Positions 33,668-44,478 of a stretch of 64,000 nt of DNA are shown piece by piece. Position numbers and translations under genes: made by a program. How positions within the stretch are numbered: position 1 is the stretch's first letter; every line of letters starts with the position of its first letter. The notes below the pieces were generated by a model. It had not been told where the DNA came from, did not search any database, and saw nothing but the letters and a program-made list of their open reading frames with translations. The DNA lies in assembly GCF_900172235.1 (NCBI RefSeq), contig NZ_FWFQ01000001.1:1-64000 (forward strand), in the 5' to 3' direction. This stretch comes from Pseudoruegeria aquimaris (lineage in GTDB: Bacteria; Pseudomonadota; Alphaproteobacteria; Rhodobacterales; Rhodobacteraceae).

Positions 33668-36187
33668 TCAAACCGCACGATCGGTTAAAGAGTGGTTTAA
33701 AGACTGAAAACACCGCCAAAACCGAAAGGCAGGCGCCATCCCATGCTGGTATTTCACAAGGAACGCCTCGTGATCCTCTCCGTGCCCAAGACGGGCACGA
33801 CCGCCCTGCAGGCCGCACTCGGCGCGCAGGCCGACATGGTGGTGCGCGATCCGCCGCTGCTCAAACATGCGCCCCTCTACCGCTATCACCGGTTCTTCAA
33901 GCCGATGCTGGAGAAATTCTGCGGCCCGATGGAAACCGTCGCGGTGATCCGCGAGCCGCTGGACTGGACGGGCAGCTGGTATCGCTACCGCGGGCGCCCG
34001 TTCCTGCGCGGCACGCCCAACAGCACGGAGGGTGTTTCCTTCGGCGCCTTTCTCGAAGGCTACCTGTCTGATCCGCGGCCACCTTTCGCCGACATCGGCG
34101 CGCAGCCGCAACGCGCGCGAAGCGAAGGCGCGCACCGGCTCTTCGTCCTCCACGAGCAGCACGACCCCCTGCTCCACGGGGCTGGAGGCGACGGGCTCCT
34201 GCGCCTTCGACGGCTCCTCCACGGCGGCCATTTCTTCCTCGACGTCCATCGCCGGCAGGTAGATCGAAAAACAGGCCCCCTGCCCGGGCGCGCTTTCGGC
34301 AAAGACGAAGCCGTTGCTCTGCTTGATGATCCCGTAGACGGTGGACAGCCCCAGGCCGGTGCCCTCGCCCGGCGCCTTGCTGGTGAAGAAGGGCTCGAAC
34401 ACCTTGTCCAGGTTGTCCTGCGGGATGCCGGCACCGGAATCGATCACGCGGATGATCGAGTAGTTGCCGGGCGGAATCTCGGCCCGGCCCTTCTGCAGCG
34501 GCGCGCGGATCGTCCGGCTCGTGGTTTCGATCGATACGGTGCCCCCATCCGGCATGGCATCGCGCGCGTTGACGACGAGGTTCATCATCACCTGTTCGAT
34601 CTGGCGCGGATCGGCCTTGACCGGCCCGACATCCGGATCGTGATTGAAGCTCAGGCGCACCTTCTCGCCGACCAGGCGGTTGAGCAGATGCGTCAGATCC
34701 GAAAGGCATTCGCGCAGATCCACCCGTTCCAGCCGCATCGTCTGCTTGCGGGAAAAGGCCAGAAGCTGGCCGACGAGACTGGCGGCGCGGTTGGCGTTCT
34801 GCGCGATCTGTTCGAGATCGGCGTAATCCGGATCGTCCTTGCCGTGCTTGAGCAGCAGCAGATCGCAATGGCCCGAGATCGCGGTAAGCAGGTTGTTGAA
34901 ATCATGGGCCACGCCGCCGGCCAGCTGGCCGATGGTCTGCATTTTCTGGCTCTGGACGAATTGCGCCTCCAGCGTCTTCAATTCGGTGGCATCGCTCAGC
35001 ACGATCAGCCGCTGGCCTTCCGCATCGGCGGGGCCATCGGCAAGAGTGGCATGGACGAACCGCTCCCCCCCTGCGTTCCGGATCTGCAGAAGCTCCGCCT
35101 TGTGCGGGCCGTTGCCCTTGCGCGCCGCTCCGAGCCAGTCGGCCAGCGGGCGCGAGACGCCGAGCAGCAGATCCTCGATCGCCGGGCGCACCCGCAGCCC
35201 GCCGGGCAGAAGCACGCGGGCACGCTGGTTCATGAAGCTGACCCGGCCATCCTCCGCAAGCAGCAGCGCGGCCACCGGCAGGCTGTCCACGTCGATGTTG
35301 CGCGTGCCCTCCGCGGCGCTTTCGCGCGGCGGCAGGAAATAGAGCTCCTGGCGCCCCCCCGCCCCGACGACGCGCGCCACGTCAACCCGGACGGCACCGT
35401 CCCCCGTCTGCACGCTGCACGGGCCTTCCGGGCGCAGGATGCCGGGGCCGAAGATATCGGAGAGCCCGCGCACCTTGCGCCCGAGCAGGCGCTTCATCGC
35501 ATCGTTCATGAAGAGAACCGCCCCCTTCTCGCTGGCGATCAGCATCGGCAGGGAGAGCCCGTCCGTCCCCTTGCCGGGGGCGTGGGCAGCGTAGACATCC
35601 TCGAACCGCCAGAGGAACCCTTCCTCCCCCAGCCTGTGCACCATGAGGCGCATGTGGCCGCGCCGCGTCACCACGTCCTCCCGGGCGGCGCCCTTTTCGC
35701 GCGCCTTGCCATGCAGCGCATTCATCACCTTTTCCGGCCGGGCGAACACGGCCCGGAAGATGGAGGAGAGCGGCTTGCCGAGGGCAAGCGGATACATCGC
35801 CTGCGCCGCGGCATTGCCGTGGCGCACGATCCCGTCGGCGTCGGTGACGAAACTGGGCGCGGAATCGTGCTCGATGAAGGCGGCGACGACGGAAAGCTGC
35901 CCCTTCTGCTGCGCCTGGGCCCGTTTCCCGGACAACCAGGACACCGCGATGGCGGCGAGCACCGAAAGCCCCGTCGCGACGAGGGGCACGCGCAGGGCAT
36001 CCAACTGGGTGCGCCAGGCCGCGATCAGCAGCAGCACCGACAACACGATCAGAACGGAGCGCCGGGCGGCCTGGACCGACGTGGCCGGTTTCGCGGCCCC
36101 CTTTCCAACGGCTGACTTGGAGCCGGCGGGCAGCTTGGGATCGGCCTGCGCGGCCATCGACTGGGGGGAAACGGCTGTATCCGACAC
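33668..36187 (-). CDS. cckA: Hybrid histidine kinase CckA with truncated receiver domain
   Basis: CckA starts the phosphorelay CckA-ChpT-CtrA. The frame encodes two membrane helices (about residues 43-86), PAS-like regions, the HisKA histidine in [14 protein letters not shown] (His428) and an ATPase domain with [21 protein letters not shown] and [12 protein letters not shown]. The receiver begins normally, [22 protein letters not shown], but after residue 696 (34100) the sequence becomes antisense to a sulfotransferase gene and adds 143 unrelated residues. The phosphoacceptor aspartate and the rest of the receiver are gone. The GTG at 36187 has GGAG upstream; an ATG at 36214 is an alternative. 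Confidence 0.85.
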   Translation of the reverse strand: MSDTAVSPQSMAAQADPKLPAGSKSAVGKGAAKPATSVQAARRSVLIVLSVLLLIAAWRTQLDALRVPLVATGLSVLAAIAVSWLSGKRAQAQQKGQLSVVAAFIEHDSAPSFVTDADGIVRHGNAAAQAMYPLALGKPLSSIFRAVFARPEKVMNALHGKAREKGAAREDVVTRRGHMRLMVHRLGEEGFLWRFEDVYAAHAPGKGTDGLSLPMLIASEKGAVLFMNDAMKRLLGRKVRGLSDIFGPGILRPEGPCSVQTGDGAVRVDVARVVGAGGRQELYFLPPRESAAEGTRNIDVDSLPVAALLLAEDGRVSFMNQRARVLLPGGLRVRPAIEDLLLGVSRPLADWLGAARKGNGPHKAELLQIRNAGGERFVHATLADGPADAEGQRLIVLSDATELKTLEAQFVQSQKMQTIGQLAGGVAHDFNNLLTAISGHCDLLLLKHGKDDPDYADLEQIAQNANRAASLVGQLLAFSRKQTMRLERVDLRECLSDLTHLLNRLVGEKVRLSFNHDPDVGPVKADPRQIEQVMMNLVVNARDAMPDGGTVSIETTSRTIRAPLQKGRAEIPPGNYSIIRVIDSGAGIPQDNLDKVFEPFFTSKAPGEGTGLGLSTVYGIIKQSNGFVFAESAPGQGACFSIYLPAMDVEEEMAAVEEPSKAQEPVASSPVEQGVVLLVEDEEPVRAFASRALRLRADVGERWPRIRQVAFEKGAEGNTLRAVGRAAQERAPAVAIPAARPVQRLADHRDGFHRAAEFLQHRLEEPVIAVEGRMFEQRRIAHHHVGLRAECGLQGGRARLGHGEDHEAFLVKYQHGMAPAFRFWRCFQSLNHSLTDRAV
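33743..34113 (+). pseudogene. Sulfotransferase-family gene, 3' end deleted
   Basis: The first 120 or so residues are a sulfotransferase-like protein: the PAPS phosphate loop [17 protein letters not shown] (residues 10-25), then [20 protein letters not shown], with the 3'-phosphate-binding arginine/serine region. Family members of this kind in Rhodobacterales run to about 200 residues or more. Here the match ends at FADIGAQ (about 34105); beyond that the frame runs antisense through cckA and is not real coding. The gene therefore lacks its C-terminal third or more, lost in the same event that cut cckA. Confidence 0.75.
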
Positions 36188-36233
36188 GTTGGCTCCGCTT
36201 TGGTTCCTGCGCATCAGTTTCGGGCGAAACTCG

Positions 36234-36248
36234 TTAAACGACCTTTAA
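36234..36248. promoter_or_regulatory. CtrA box upstream of cckA
   Basis: TTAA-ACGACCT-TTAA is a perfect match to the CtrA consensus TTAA-N7-TTAA. It lies in the 83-base spacer between the rsmB-like gene and cckA, 47 bases before the cckA start, and suggests that cckA has its own CtrA-controlled promoter. Confidence 0.68.
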
Positions 36249-36270
36249 GAGAACTGCGAAAACCGGCGGC

Positions 36271-37449
36271 CTATTCGGTTTTCCGCCTCAGCACCGAGAG
36301 GAAGAACCCGTCGCCACCATCCAGCGGCGTCAATGACAGGCGCTTTTCCTCGTGCCAGTCGGCATTTTCCGACAGGAATCGCTCAATCTGCTGCCTGTTT
36401 TCCTGATCCAGCAGAGAGCAGGTCGCATAGGCGAGCCCCCCACCGGGCGAAACGAGATCACGGCAGCTGCGCAGGATCCCGGCCTGAACATCAACAAGAT
36501 CCTGCAAGGCATTGGCATCAAATCGCCATTTTGAATCCGGCGAACGCCGCCAGGCGCCGGTGCCACTGCAGGGCACGTCCGCCAGAACCAGATCGAACGG
36601 GCGGCCCGCGCGCAACTCCGCACCGGTGGCGCGCCGGATCTCCACGCCCGCCCGCGCGGCGCGTTCAGGCAGATCCTTCATCCGCGCCGCACTTGCGTCA
36701 TGGGCGACGAACTCGGCCGTGACCCGCGCCGCCATGGCGAGGCTCTTGCCCCCGCCACCGGCGCAATAGTCGAGGATGCGCCCACCTTCCGGCAGCGGCA
36801 ATGCCTCCACAAGGGCCTGCGAACCCACGTCCTGCAATTCGACGAGGCCATCGCGATAGGCGGCGCTGGCCTGCACCCGACGGGCATTGGCGGTAACTTC
36901 TAGTGCGGCCTGCGCCAAGGGATGCGGGCGCGTTTCAATGTTGTCCGCGAGCAGGTTTTCCCTTGCCGCTTCAATGCCTTGCTTGCGTGTGTTGACGCGC
37001 AGGAATACGGGTGCGCGATGGCGGAGCGCCTCGGCGATCCCATCGGCGGCGGCGCCATGGGCCTGCTGCACCAGCGGCCAGATCCATTCAGGAAGATCGC
37101 GGGCCACGGCGCGGGGCATTTCGGAGGGATCGGGCAAGGCCGCCCGCTCGGCGGCAGACAGCGGCGCCGGTGCGTGGCCTTCTCCGGTGAACAGCGTCTC
37201 CGGCGCCAGCCCCTGGCTGCGCAGTGCTCCGATCATCACCGCACGCCCGGTTTCGCCGCCACCGAGCCATCCAAACGAGCTGCGGCAGCGCAGCGCATCG
37301 AAGACGTGATCGCGCACGGCGGCGCGATCCTTGGACCCGGCAAAGCGGCTCCCCCGCGCCCAGCGGGTGAGCGCCCTCTCCGCCGGCGCGCCGGCGAAGA
37401 TCTCGTCAAGAATGCCGATGGCGGCGGCCACGCGCGCAGCAGGCGTCAT
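36271..37449 (-). CDS. RsmB/NOP2-family RNA (cytosine-5) methyltransferase
   Basis: A 392-residue member of the RsmB/NSUN family, SAM enzymes that methylate cytosine C5 in rRNA or tRNA. The N-terminal NusB-like domain (about 1-130) is followed by the methyltransferase core: ILDYCAGGGGKSLAMA (motif I), the motif IV catalytic cysteine in LADVPCSGTGAWRRSPD and the motif VI cysteine in YATCSLLDQEN. The target base is not certain; it could be 16S rRNA C967 as for RsmB. It lies 15 bases downstream of guaB and upstream of cckA. Confidence 0.9.
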   Translation of the reverse strand: MTPAARVAAAIGILDEIFAGAPAERALTRWARGSRFAGSKDRAAVRDHVFDALRCRSSFGWLGGGETGRAVMIGALRSQGLAPETLFTGEGHAPAPLSAAERAALPDPSEMPRAVARDLPEWIWPLVQQAHGAAADGIAEALRHRAPVFLRVNTRKQGIEAARENLLADNIETRPHPLAQAALEVTANARRVQASAAYRDGLVELQDVGSQALVEALPLPEGGRILDYCAGGGGKSLAMAARVTAEFVAHDASAARMKDLPERAARAGVEIRRATGAELRAGRPFDLVLADVPCSGTGAWRRSPDSKWRFDANALQDLVDVQAGILRSCRDLVSPGGGLAYATCSLLDQENRQQIERFLSENADWHEEKRLSLTPLDGGDGFFLSVLRRKTE

Positions 37450-37464
37450 GCGGCGGCTCCCGGC

Positions 37465-38994
<1,530 letters not shown>

Positions 38995-39038
38995 CTAGCC
39001 CCTTGCCAAAGCCGCCAAATGGCACAAGCATCCGCCCC

Positions 39039-40001
39039 ATGACACAGCACGGATACGACGGCGGGCGGCTCAACCTGCCCTTCACCGGGATCACCACCTT
39101 CGCCAGAACCCCCTACCTCGAGGATTGGGCGGGGATCGACGCCGACGCCGCCATCCTCGGCGCGCCCTTCGACGGCGGCACCCAGTATCGCCCCGGCGCC
39201 CGTTTCGGCCCCCGCGCCGTGCGCGAGGCCTCGACGCTCTTCACCTTCGGCCATGCCGGCGCCTACGATCACGAGGACGACGTGACCTACCTCGGCAAGG
39301 ACGTGCGGATCGTGGACATCGGCGATGCCGACATCATCCACACCGACACGATCGCCAGCCACCGCAACATCGAAGCCGGGGTGCGCGCGATCCTCGATGC
39401 CGGCGCCCTGCCCGTGGTGATCGGCGGCGATCACTCGGTGAACATCCCCGCGATCAACGCCTTCGACGATTTCAGCGACATCCACATCCTGCAGATCGAC
39501 GCGCATCTCGATTTCGTGGACGAACGCCACGGCGTGCGCTTCGGCCACGGCAACCCGATGCGGCGCGCGGCCGAGAAGCCCTACGTCAGCGGCATGACGC
39601 AGGTCGGCATCCGCAATGTCTCCTCCACCGCGAAGGAAGGCTACGACGCGGCCCGCGGCATCGGCAGCGACATCCTTTCGGTGCGGCAGGCGCGCAGGCT
39701 GGGCGCGCGCGGCGTGATCGAGCGCATCCCGCAGGGCGCCCAGGTCTACGTCACGCTCGACATCGACGCCTTCTGCCCCTCCATCGCACCGGGCACCGGC
39801 ACGCCGAGCCACGGCGGCTTCCTCTACTACGAGGTGCTCGAAATGCTTCAGCATCTCTCCCGCCGCCACGAGGTCGTGGGGCTGGACCTCGTCGAGGTCG
39901 CGCCGGCCTATGATCCGGCCGGGGTCACCGCGATCCTCGCGGCGCAGATCCTGATGAACACGCTGGGGTTCATCTTCCACGCCCGCATGGCGGGGGGCTG
40001 A
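39039..40001 (+). CDS. speB: Ureohydrolase, agmatinase/guanidinobutyrase type
   Basis: A 320-residue binuclear-manganese enzyme of the arginase superfamily. Metal ligands are in VVIGGDHSVNIP, QIDAHLDFVDE and TLDIDAFCPSIAPGTG, with the later GLDLVEVAPAYD. The family closest by eye is agmatinase (agmatine to putrescine and urea), but 4-guanidinobutyrase has the same motifs and cannot be separated here. Its stop is three bases before dctB, so it is probably cotranscribed with a two-component system and TRAP transporter; that favours a role in using an imported compound over plain polyamine synthesis. Confidence 0.85.
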   Translation: MTQHGYDGGRLNLPFTGITTFARTPYLEDWAGIDADAAILGAPFDGGTQYRPGARFGPRAVREASTLFTFGHAGAYDHEDDVTYLGKDVRIVDIGDADIIHTDTIASHRNIEAGVRAILDAGALPVVIGGDHSVNIPAINAFDDFSDIHILQIDAHLDFVDERHGVRFGHGNPMRRAAEKPYVSGMTQVGIRNVSSTAKEGYDAARGIGSDILSVRQARRLGARGVIERIPQGAQVYVTLDIDAFCPSIAPGTGTPSHGGFLYYEVLEMLQHLSRRHEVVGLDLVEVAPAYDPAGVTAILAAQILMNTLGFIFHARMAGG

Positions 40002-40004
40002 GCC

Positions 40005-41765
40005 GTGGCGCGGGCCGTGCAGCGGGGGCAGCGGGGGCGCGCGTTGCGCCCGCTGGCCTTCGCGCTGGCGGCGGTGCTCGTGCTGGCGCTCGTCTTCTTC
40101 GGGGCGGCCCGGATCCTGAAGGCGAGCGAACAGGCGCGCGCGGAGGCGCGGCTGTCGCTCTACCACGCCACGCTCACCGAGGCGCTGGAGCGCTACAGCC
40201 ACCTGCCCTACCTGCTGGCCCGCGATCCCTTCGTGCAGCGCGGCACCGCAGGGATCGGGCTGGCCGGCCTCAACCGCCGACTCGCCGATTTCGCCGCGCG
40301 CACCAACCTCGAAGCCATCTACCTGATGGATCCCAACGGGCTCACGATCGCGGCCTCCAACTACGCCGATCCCGTCACCTTCATCGGCAAGAGCTACGCC
40401 TTCCGGCCCTATTTCACCGAGGCCCGCGCCGGCGGCTCCGGCGCCTTCTTCGCCATCGGCGTGACGACGGGCCGGCCCGGCTACTTCCTCGCCGAGCCGG
40501 TGCGCAACGAGGCCGGCGACATCACCGGCGTCATCGCCATCAAGGTGGATGTCTCGCCCATCGCCTCGCTCTGGGCCGAGGGCGGCGAGACGCTCTTCGT
40601 CTCCAACCCGGACGGCGTCGTCATCCTCGCCTCCGATCCGGACTGGCAGTATCACACGCTGGCGCCTCTGCCCGAGGCGCGGCGGGCCGAGATCGCCAAG
40701 GCCCGCCAGTTCGCCGATGCGCCCCTGCCCGCGCTCGATTTCGCCGAGGCGGGGCCCGATGTCGCCCGGCTGTCGGGCACGCGCTACCTGCACCGCAGCG
40801 CTCCGCTCGGGCGGTTGTCGTGGCGGCTGCACTACCTCGCGCCGGAGCGGGTGATCTGGGCGGGCGCCCTGATCGCGGCGGGCGCGGCGGCCGTGCTGCT
40901 GCTGATCGCCACCGCGATTGCTCTCTACTGGCGCGCACGGCGCATCCGCAGCGCGCTCGATGCCGCCCAGGCCGACCGCCGCGCGCTGCGCGCCACCAAT
41001 GCCGCGCTCGAACATGAGATCGAGGAGCGCCGCGCCGCCGAGAAACGGGCCGCCAAGGCCCAGGCCGAATTGGCACAGGCCTCCAAGATGGCCGCGCTGG
41101 GGCAGCTTTCGGCCTCCGTCACCCACGAGCTCGGCCAGCCGCTCTCGGCCATGCGCAACTTCCTGGTCGCCGCCGAGATCGGCGCCAGCGAGCGCGACGG
41201 CCAGCTGCTGGCCCGCCTCTCGGGCCTCGTGGCGCGGATGGAGGCGATCACGCGCGAGCTGCGCTTCTTCGCCCGCCCCGGCAAGGACGCGCTGGCGGAC
41301 GTGGCGCTGGAAGAGGTGGCCCGGGGCGCGATGGAGATGGTGGAAGCCGATGCGCGCATGGCCGGGGTCTCCATCACGCTGGAGCAGGCCGCGACCGGGC
41401 TGACCGTGCGCGGCGACAGGCTGCGCCTCGAACAGGTGCTGGTGAACCTGCTGCGCAACGCGCTGGCCGCCAACGCCGAAACATCCGGCTCCGCCATCAC
41501 CCTGCGGCTCTACGCCGAGAACGGTCAGGCCTGCATCGACGTGGCCGACGAAGGCCCCGGCCTGCGCGGCACCGGGCTCGCGCAGATGCAGGAGCCCTTC
41601 CACACCACCCGCGCCTCCGGCGAGGGCATGGGGCTGGGCCTTGCCATCTCCACCGCCATCCTCCAGGAACACGGCGGCTGGCTGCGCGCTGCGGACGGCC
41701 CGAATGGCGGCGCCGTCTTCAGTTTCGGGATGCCGGCCACCCAACCGGAAGGACTTGCCGCATGA
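40005..41765 (+). CDS. dctB: Sensor histidine kinase DctB-like
   Basis: A 586-residue membrane kinase of the C4-dicarboxylate sensor family. A first membrane helix (about 16-38) and a second (about 285-308) enclose a periplasmic double-Cache-like domain with YLMDPNGLTIAASNYADPVTFIGKSYAFRPYF. A coiled coil leads to HisKA (ASVTHELGQPLSAMRNF, phospho-histidine) and the ATPase boxes NLLRNAL, DEGPGL and GMGLGLAIS. The start is GTG. It overlaps dctD by four bases and should phosphorylate it in response to the TRAP substrate. Confidence 0.88.
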   Translation: MARAVQRGQRGRALRPLAFALAAVLVLALVFFGAARILKASEQARAEARLSLYHATLTEALERYSHLPYLLARDPFVQRGTAGIGLAGLNRRLADFAARTNLEAIYLMDPNGLTIAASNYADPVTFIGKSYAFRPYFTEARAGGSGAFFAIGVTTGRPGYFLAEPVRNEAGDITGVIAIKVDVSPIASLWAEGGETLFVSNPDGVVILASDPDWQYHTLAPLPEARRAEIAKARQFADAPLPALDFAEAGPDVARLSGTRYLHRSAPLGRLSWRLHYLAPERVIWAGALIAAGAAAVLLLIATAIALYWRARRIRSALDAAQADRRALRATNAALEHEIEERRAAEKRAAKAQAELAQASKMAALGQLSASVTHELGQPLSAMRNFLVAAEIGASERDGQLLARLSGLVARMEAITRELRFFARPGKDALADVALEEVARGAMEMVEADARMAGVSITLEQAATGLTVRGDRLRLEQVLVNLLRNALAANAETSGSAITLRLYAENGQACIDVADEGPGLRGTGLAQMQEPFHTTRASGEGMGLGLAISTAILQEHGGWLRAADGPNGGAVFSFGMPATQPEGLAA

Positions 41766-43111
41766 CCCCGCAAAGCCTCAAGGCGCTGGTGGTGGACGAT
41801 GACCGCAACATGCGGGAATCATTGGTGGAACTGCTGGAAAGCGCCGGCTGGCAGGCCGAGGGGCTGGCCTCGGCCCGGCAGGTGGGCGAGGCGCTGGAAC
41901 GCCTGCGCCCCGATGCCATCGTCTCCGACGTGCGGATGCCGGGGATGAGCGGTCTCGAACTGCTCGAAAGCCTCTCGGGCACCGAGGCTCCGCCGATGAT
42001 CCTGATCTCCGCCCACGGCGACATCCCGATGGCCGTGGAGGCCATCCAGGCCGGGGCCTATACCTTCCTCGAAAAGCCGTTCGATCCGCGCCGCCTGCTC
42101 ACCGCGCTTTCCCATGCCGCCGAACAGCACCGGCTCCGGCTCGGCACCGCGCGCCTGAAGGCAAGGCTGGCGCGCCTTTCGGGGTTGGACCGGATCCTGC
42201 TCGGGCGCACCCCCGCCATGACGGCGCTGCGCGAGATGGTGCAGGATCTGGCCGAAACCCCGACGACCGTGCTTCTGCACGGCGAGACGGGCACCGGCAA
42301 GGATCTGGTGGCCCACGCGCTGCACGATCTGTCGCCGCGCTCGGATGCGCCCTTCATGGCGCTCTCCTGCGCCACCCTGCCGGCAGAGCATTTCGAAAGC
42401 ACCCTGTTCGGCCACGGCGGCCAGCCGGGCCTTCTGGCGCGCGCCCACGGCGGCACGCTCTTCCTCGACGAGATCGCCGCTTGCCCACCCGACGTGCAGA
42501 GCAAGCTTCTGCGGGTGATCGAAACGCGCGAGTTCCATGCGCTGGACGATCCCACGCCGCGGCGGGTGGATTTCCGCCTGCTGTCGGCCACCAACGAAGA
42601 TCTCGAAGCCGCCGTGGCCGCGGGCCGCTTCCGGGGCGATCTGCTCTACCGGATCAACACCGTGGTGCTTTCACTGCCCGCGCTCCGCGAACGCGCCGAC
42701 GACATCCCCCTCCTCTTCGCCCATTTCACCGGCCTCTGCGCCGCGCTCTATGAATCGGCGCAGCCCGAACTGACCCCCTCCGACATCGCCGCGCTGCTGG
42801 CCCACGACTGGCCCGGCAACGTGCGCGAACTGCGCAACGTGGCGGAGCGTTTCGTGCTGGCGCGGCGGCGCGCGGAGACCAGCCTGTCGGACGTGATCTC
42901 GGCGCAGGGCGCTCCCCAGCCGGCGGCCCCCAACACCCTGCGCGAGGCGGTGGCCGCCTTCGAGCGCGAGATGATCGCCAAGGCGCTCAAGGCCCACGGC
43001 GGCCGGATGGACGAGGTTGCCGAGGCGCTGGGCATCGGCCGCCGCACGCTCAACGAGAAGATCGTGAAGCTCGGCCTCAACAAGGACGCGGTGTTGGTGG
43101 AGAACGGATAG
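41762..43111 (+). CDS. dctD: Response regulator DctD-like, AAA+ domain without GAFTGA
   Basis: A 449-residue regulator with receiver (phospho-Asp in IVSDVRMPGMSG, Lys in FLEKPFDPRR), AAA+ ATPase (Walker A LLHGETGTGKD, Walker B TLFLDEIA, sensor WPGNVRELRN) and a Fis-type helix-turn-helix (MDEVAEALGIGRRTLNEKI). The loop that should read ESELFGHE-GAFTGA is ESTLFGHGGQPGLLARAHGG: the sigma54-contacting GAFTGA motif is missing. Rhodobacter NtrC likewise lacks it and works with sigma70. No sigma54 promoter was found before dctP. It probably controls the TRAP genes downstream. Confidence 0.88.
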   Translation: MTPQSLKALVVDDDRNMRESLVELLESAGWQAEGLASARQVGEALERLRPDAIVSDVRMPGMSGLELLESLSGTEAPPMILISAHGDIPMAVEAIQAGAYTFLEKPFDPRRLLTALSHAAEQHRLRLGTARLKARLARLSGLDRILLGRTPAMTALREMVQDLAETPTTVLLHGETGTGKDLVAHALHDLSPRSDAPFMALSCATLPAEHFESTLFGHGGQPGLLARAHGGTLFLDEIAACPPDVQSKLLRVIETREFHALDDPTPRRVDFRLLSATNEDLEAAVAAGRFRGDLLYRINTVVLSLPALRERADDIPLLFAHFTGLCAALYESAQPELTPSDIAALLAHDWPGNVRELRNVAERFVLARRRAETSLSDVISAQGAPQPAAPNTLREAVAAFEREMIAKALKAHGGRMDEVAEALGIGRRTLNEKIVKLGLNKDAVLVENG

Positions 43112-43274
43112 AAGCGGGGTTCGCCACCGGCTTTCTGTCAGCCAACCGCCCGGCGGCTCGCCGGGCAGCCCCCGGCCGCCCCCTCGGGCGGGGGCTTCTC
43201 CCCCACCCGCGGCCGTGCGCTGCCCTCCGACTTCGATCCACATACGGCAACGGCCAGAAGCCGACGCGCCCCGC

Positions 43275-43321
43275 CCTGCGGATTTCCGCAGGGCCTGCGG
43301 GTTTCCGCAGGCGGTTTTCTT
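43275..43321 (+). terminator. Tandem hairpin terminator after dctD
   Basis: CCTGCGG-ATTT-CCGCAGG (43275-43292) and CCTGCGG-GTTT-CCGCAGG (43294-43311) are two near-identical hairpins in a row; the second is followed by CGGTTTTCTT. A further GC-rich inverted repeat, GCCCGGCG/CGCCGGGC, lies at 43148-43166. Together these separate dctBD transcripts from dctPQM. Confidence 0.75.
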
Positions 43322-43323
43322 CA

Positions 43324-43352
43324 TTGGCCTGCGCACACCGCCCCCATACACT
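43324..43352 (+). promoter_or_regulatory. Sigma70-type promoter for dctPQM
   Basis: TTGGCC (43324-43329) and TACACT (43347-43352) are 17 bases apart, 44 bases before the dctP start. No GG-N10-GC sigma54 core is seen between dctD and dctP. Confidence 0.45.
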
Positions 43353-43395
43353 CTGCCCCGGACGCAACAAGAACCTGTTTTCTGGGAGGAAACCG

Positions 43396-44400
43396 ATGAA
43401 GAAATACCTTGGTCAGGCCGCCGTCGCCGCCATCGCCGTGGCCTTTGCCGGCGAAGCCGTGGCAACCGAGTGGAACGTTTCGCTCTGGGGCAAGCGCCGC
43501 GCCTTCACCGAGCACGTCGAGAAGCTCGCCGAACTGGTGAGCGAGAAGACGGGCGGTGAATTCACCCTCAACATCTCCTACGGCGGGCTGTCGAAAAACA
43601 CCGAGAACCTCGACGGCATCTCCATCGGCGCCTTCGAGATGGCCCAGTTCTGCGCCGGCTACCACCGCGACAAGAACCCCTCCATCACCGTGCTGGAACT
43701 GCCTTTCCTCGGCGTCTCCAGCCTTGAGGAAGAGCGCAAGATCAGCCAGGCGCTCTACGCCCACCCGGCGGCGCAGGCCGACCTCGCCCGCTGGAACGCC
43801 ACCCTGCTGATGCCCTCGCCGCTGCCGCAGTACAACCTCGTGGGCGTGGGCGATGCGCCCACGACGCTCGCCGATTTCGAAGGCATGGCCGTGCGTGCGA
43901 CCGGCGGCATCGGCCAGGCGATGGAGAAGGTCGGCGCGGTGCCCACCTCGATGTCGGCCACCGAGGTGCGCCAGGCGCTCGACAGCGGCGTCGTCACGGC
44001 CGTCTCCTTCGCGCCGCACGCGCATATGTCCTTCGGCACGATCGAATCCGGCAAATGGTGGACGACCAACCTGAACCCCGGCACCGTGAACTGCCCGGTG
44101 GTGGTGAACACCGACGCGCTGAACGCGCTGACCGACGCCGAACGCGAAGCCCTTCTGGGCAGCGTCGATGAGGCCCTCGACCACTACATCGACTTCTACA
44201 ACAACAACACGATGTCGAAATGGGGCCCGGCGCTGGAAGAGCGCGGCATCGAACAGGTCACCTTCTCCGACGAAGAGATCGCCGCCTTCCGCGAAGCGGC
44301 CGCCGGCCCGGTCGCCGCGGCCTGGATCGAAGACAACACCGCGCGCGGCCTGCCCGCGCAGGAGCTCTACGATTTCGTCACCGGCATGATCGGCCAATAA
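43396..44400 (+). CDS. dctP: TRAP transporter solute-binding protein DctP
   Basis: A 334-residue periplasmic binding protein with a signal peptide (MKKYLGQAAVAAIAVAFAGE, cut near AVA-TEW). DctP proteins capture mostly carboxylates; the arginine that grips the carboxylate in the family is in GMAVRATGGIGQA. Other marks are GAFEMAQFCAGYH and SFAPHAHMSFGT, ending in a helical C-lobe. A GGGAGGAA ribosome site precedes the ATG at 43396. Substrate cannot be read from sequence; the ureohydrolase gene upstream hints at a guanidino-carboxylate, which is inference. Confidence 0.92.
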   Translation: MKKYLGQAAVAAIAVAFAGEAVATEWNVSLWGKRRAFTEHVEKLAELVSEKTGGEFTLNISYGGLSKNTENLDGISIGAFEMAQFCAGYHRDKNPSITVLELPFLGVSSLEEERKISQALYAHPAAQADLARWNATLLMPSPLPQYNLVGVGDAPTTLADFEGMAVRATGGIGQAMEKVGAVPTSMSATEVRQALDSGVVTAVSFAPHAHMSFGTIESGKWWTTNLNPGTVNCPVVVNTDALNALTDAEREALLGSVDEALDHYIDFYNNNTMSKWGPALEERGIEQVTFSDEEIAAFREAAAGPVAAAWIEDNTARGLPAQELYDFVTGMIGQ

Positions 44401-44418
44401 GCTGACGCGTTAGAATCC

Positions 44419-44454
44419 GGGGCCGCCGCGCAAGGAATTGATCGCGGCGGCCCC
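44419..44454 (+). other. Strong hairpin between dctP and dctQ
   Basis: GGGGCCGCCGCG (44419-44430) pairs perfectly with CGCGGCGGCCCC (44443-44454) over 12 bp, with a 12-base loop and only TTCC after it. Without a T tract it is more likely to protect the 3' end of dctP mRNA or cause partial termination, giving more DctP than DctQM, as is common in TRAP and ABC operons. Confidence 0.65.
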
Positions 44455-44478
44455 TTCCATATCTGGGGAGAGAGAGCC

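Noticed and set aside
34114-36115. Continuation of the sulfotransferase frame across cckA
   Set aside because: After about 34110 the translation is only the antisense of the CckA kinase, so it is not part of the protein.
43112-43395. Sigma54 promoter ahead of dctP
   Set aside because: No GG-N10-GC core with flanking consensus was found; a sigma70-type element fits better.
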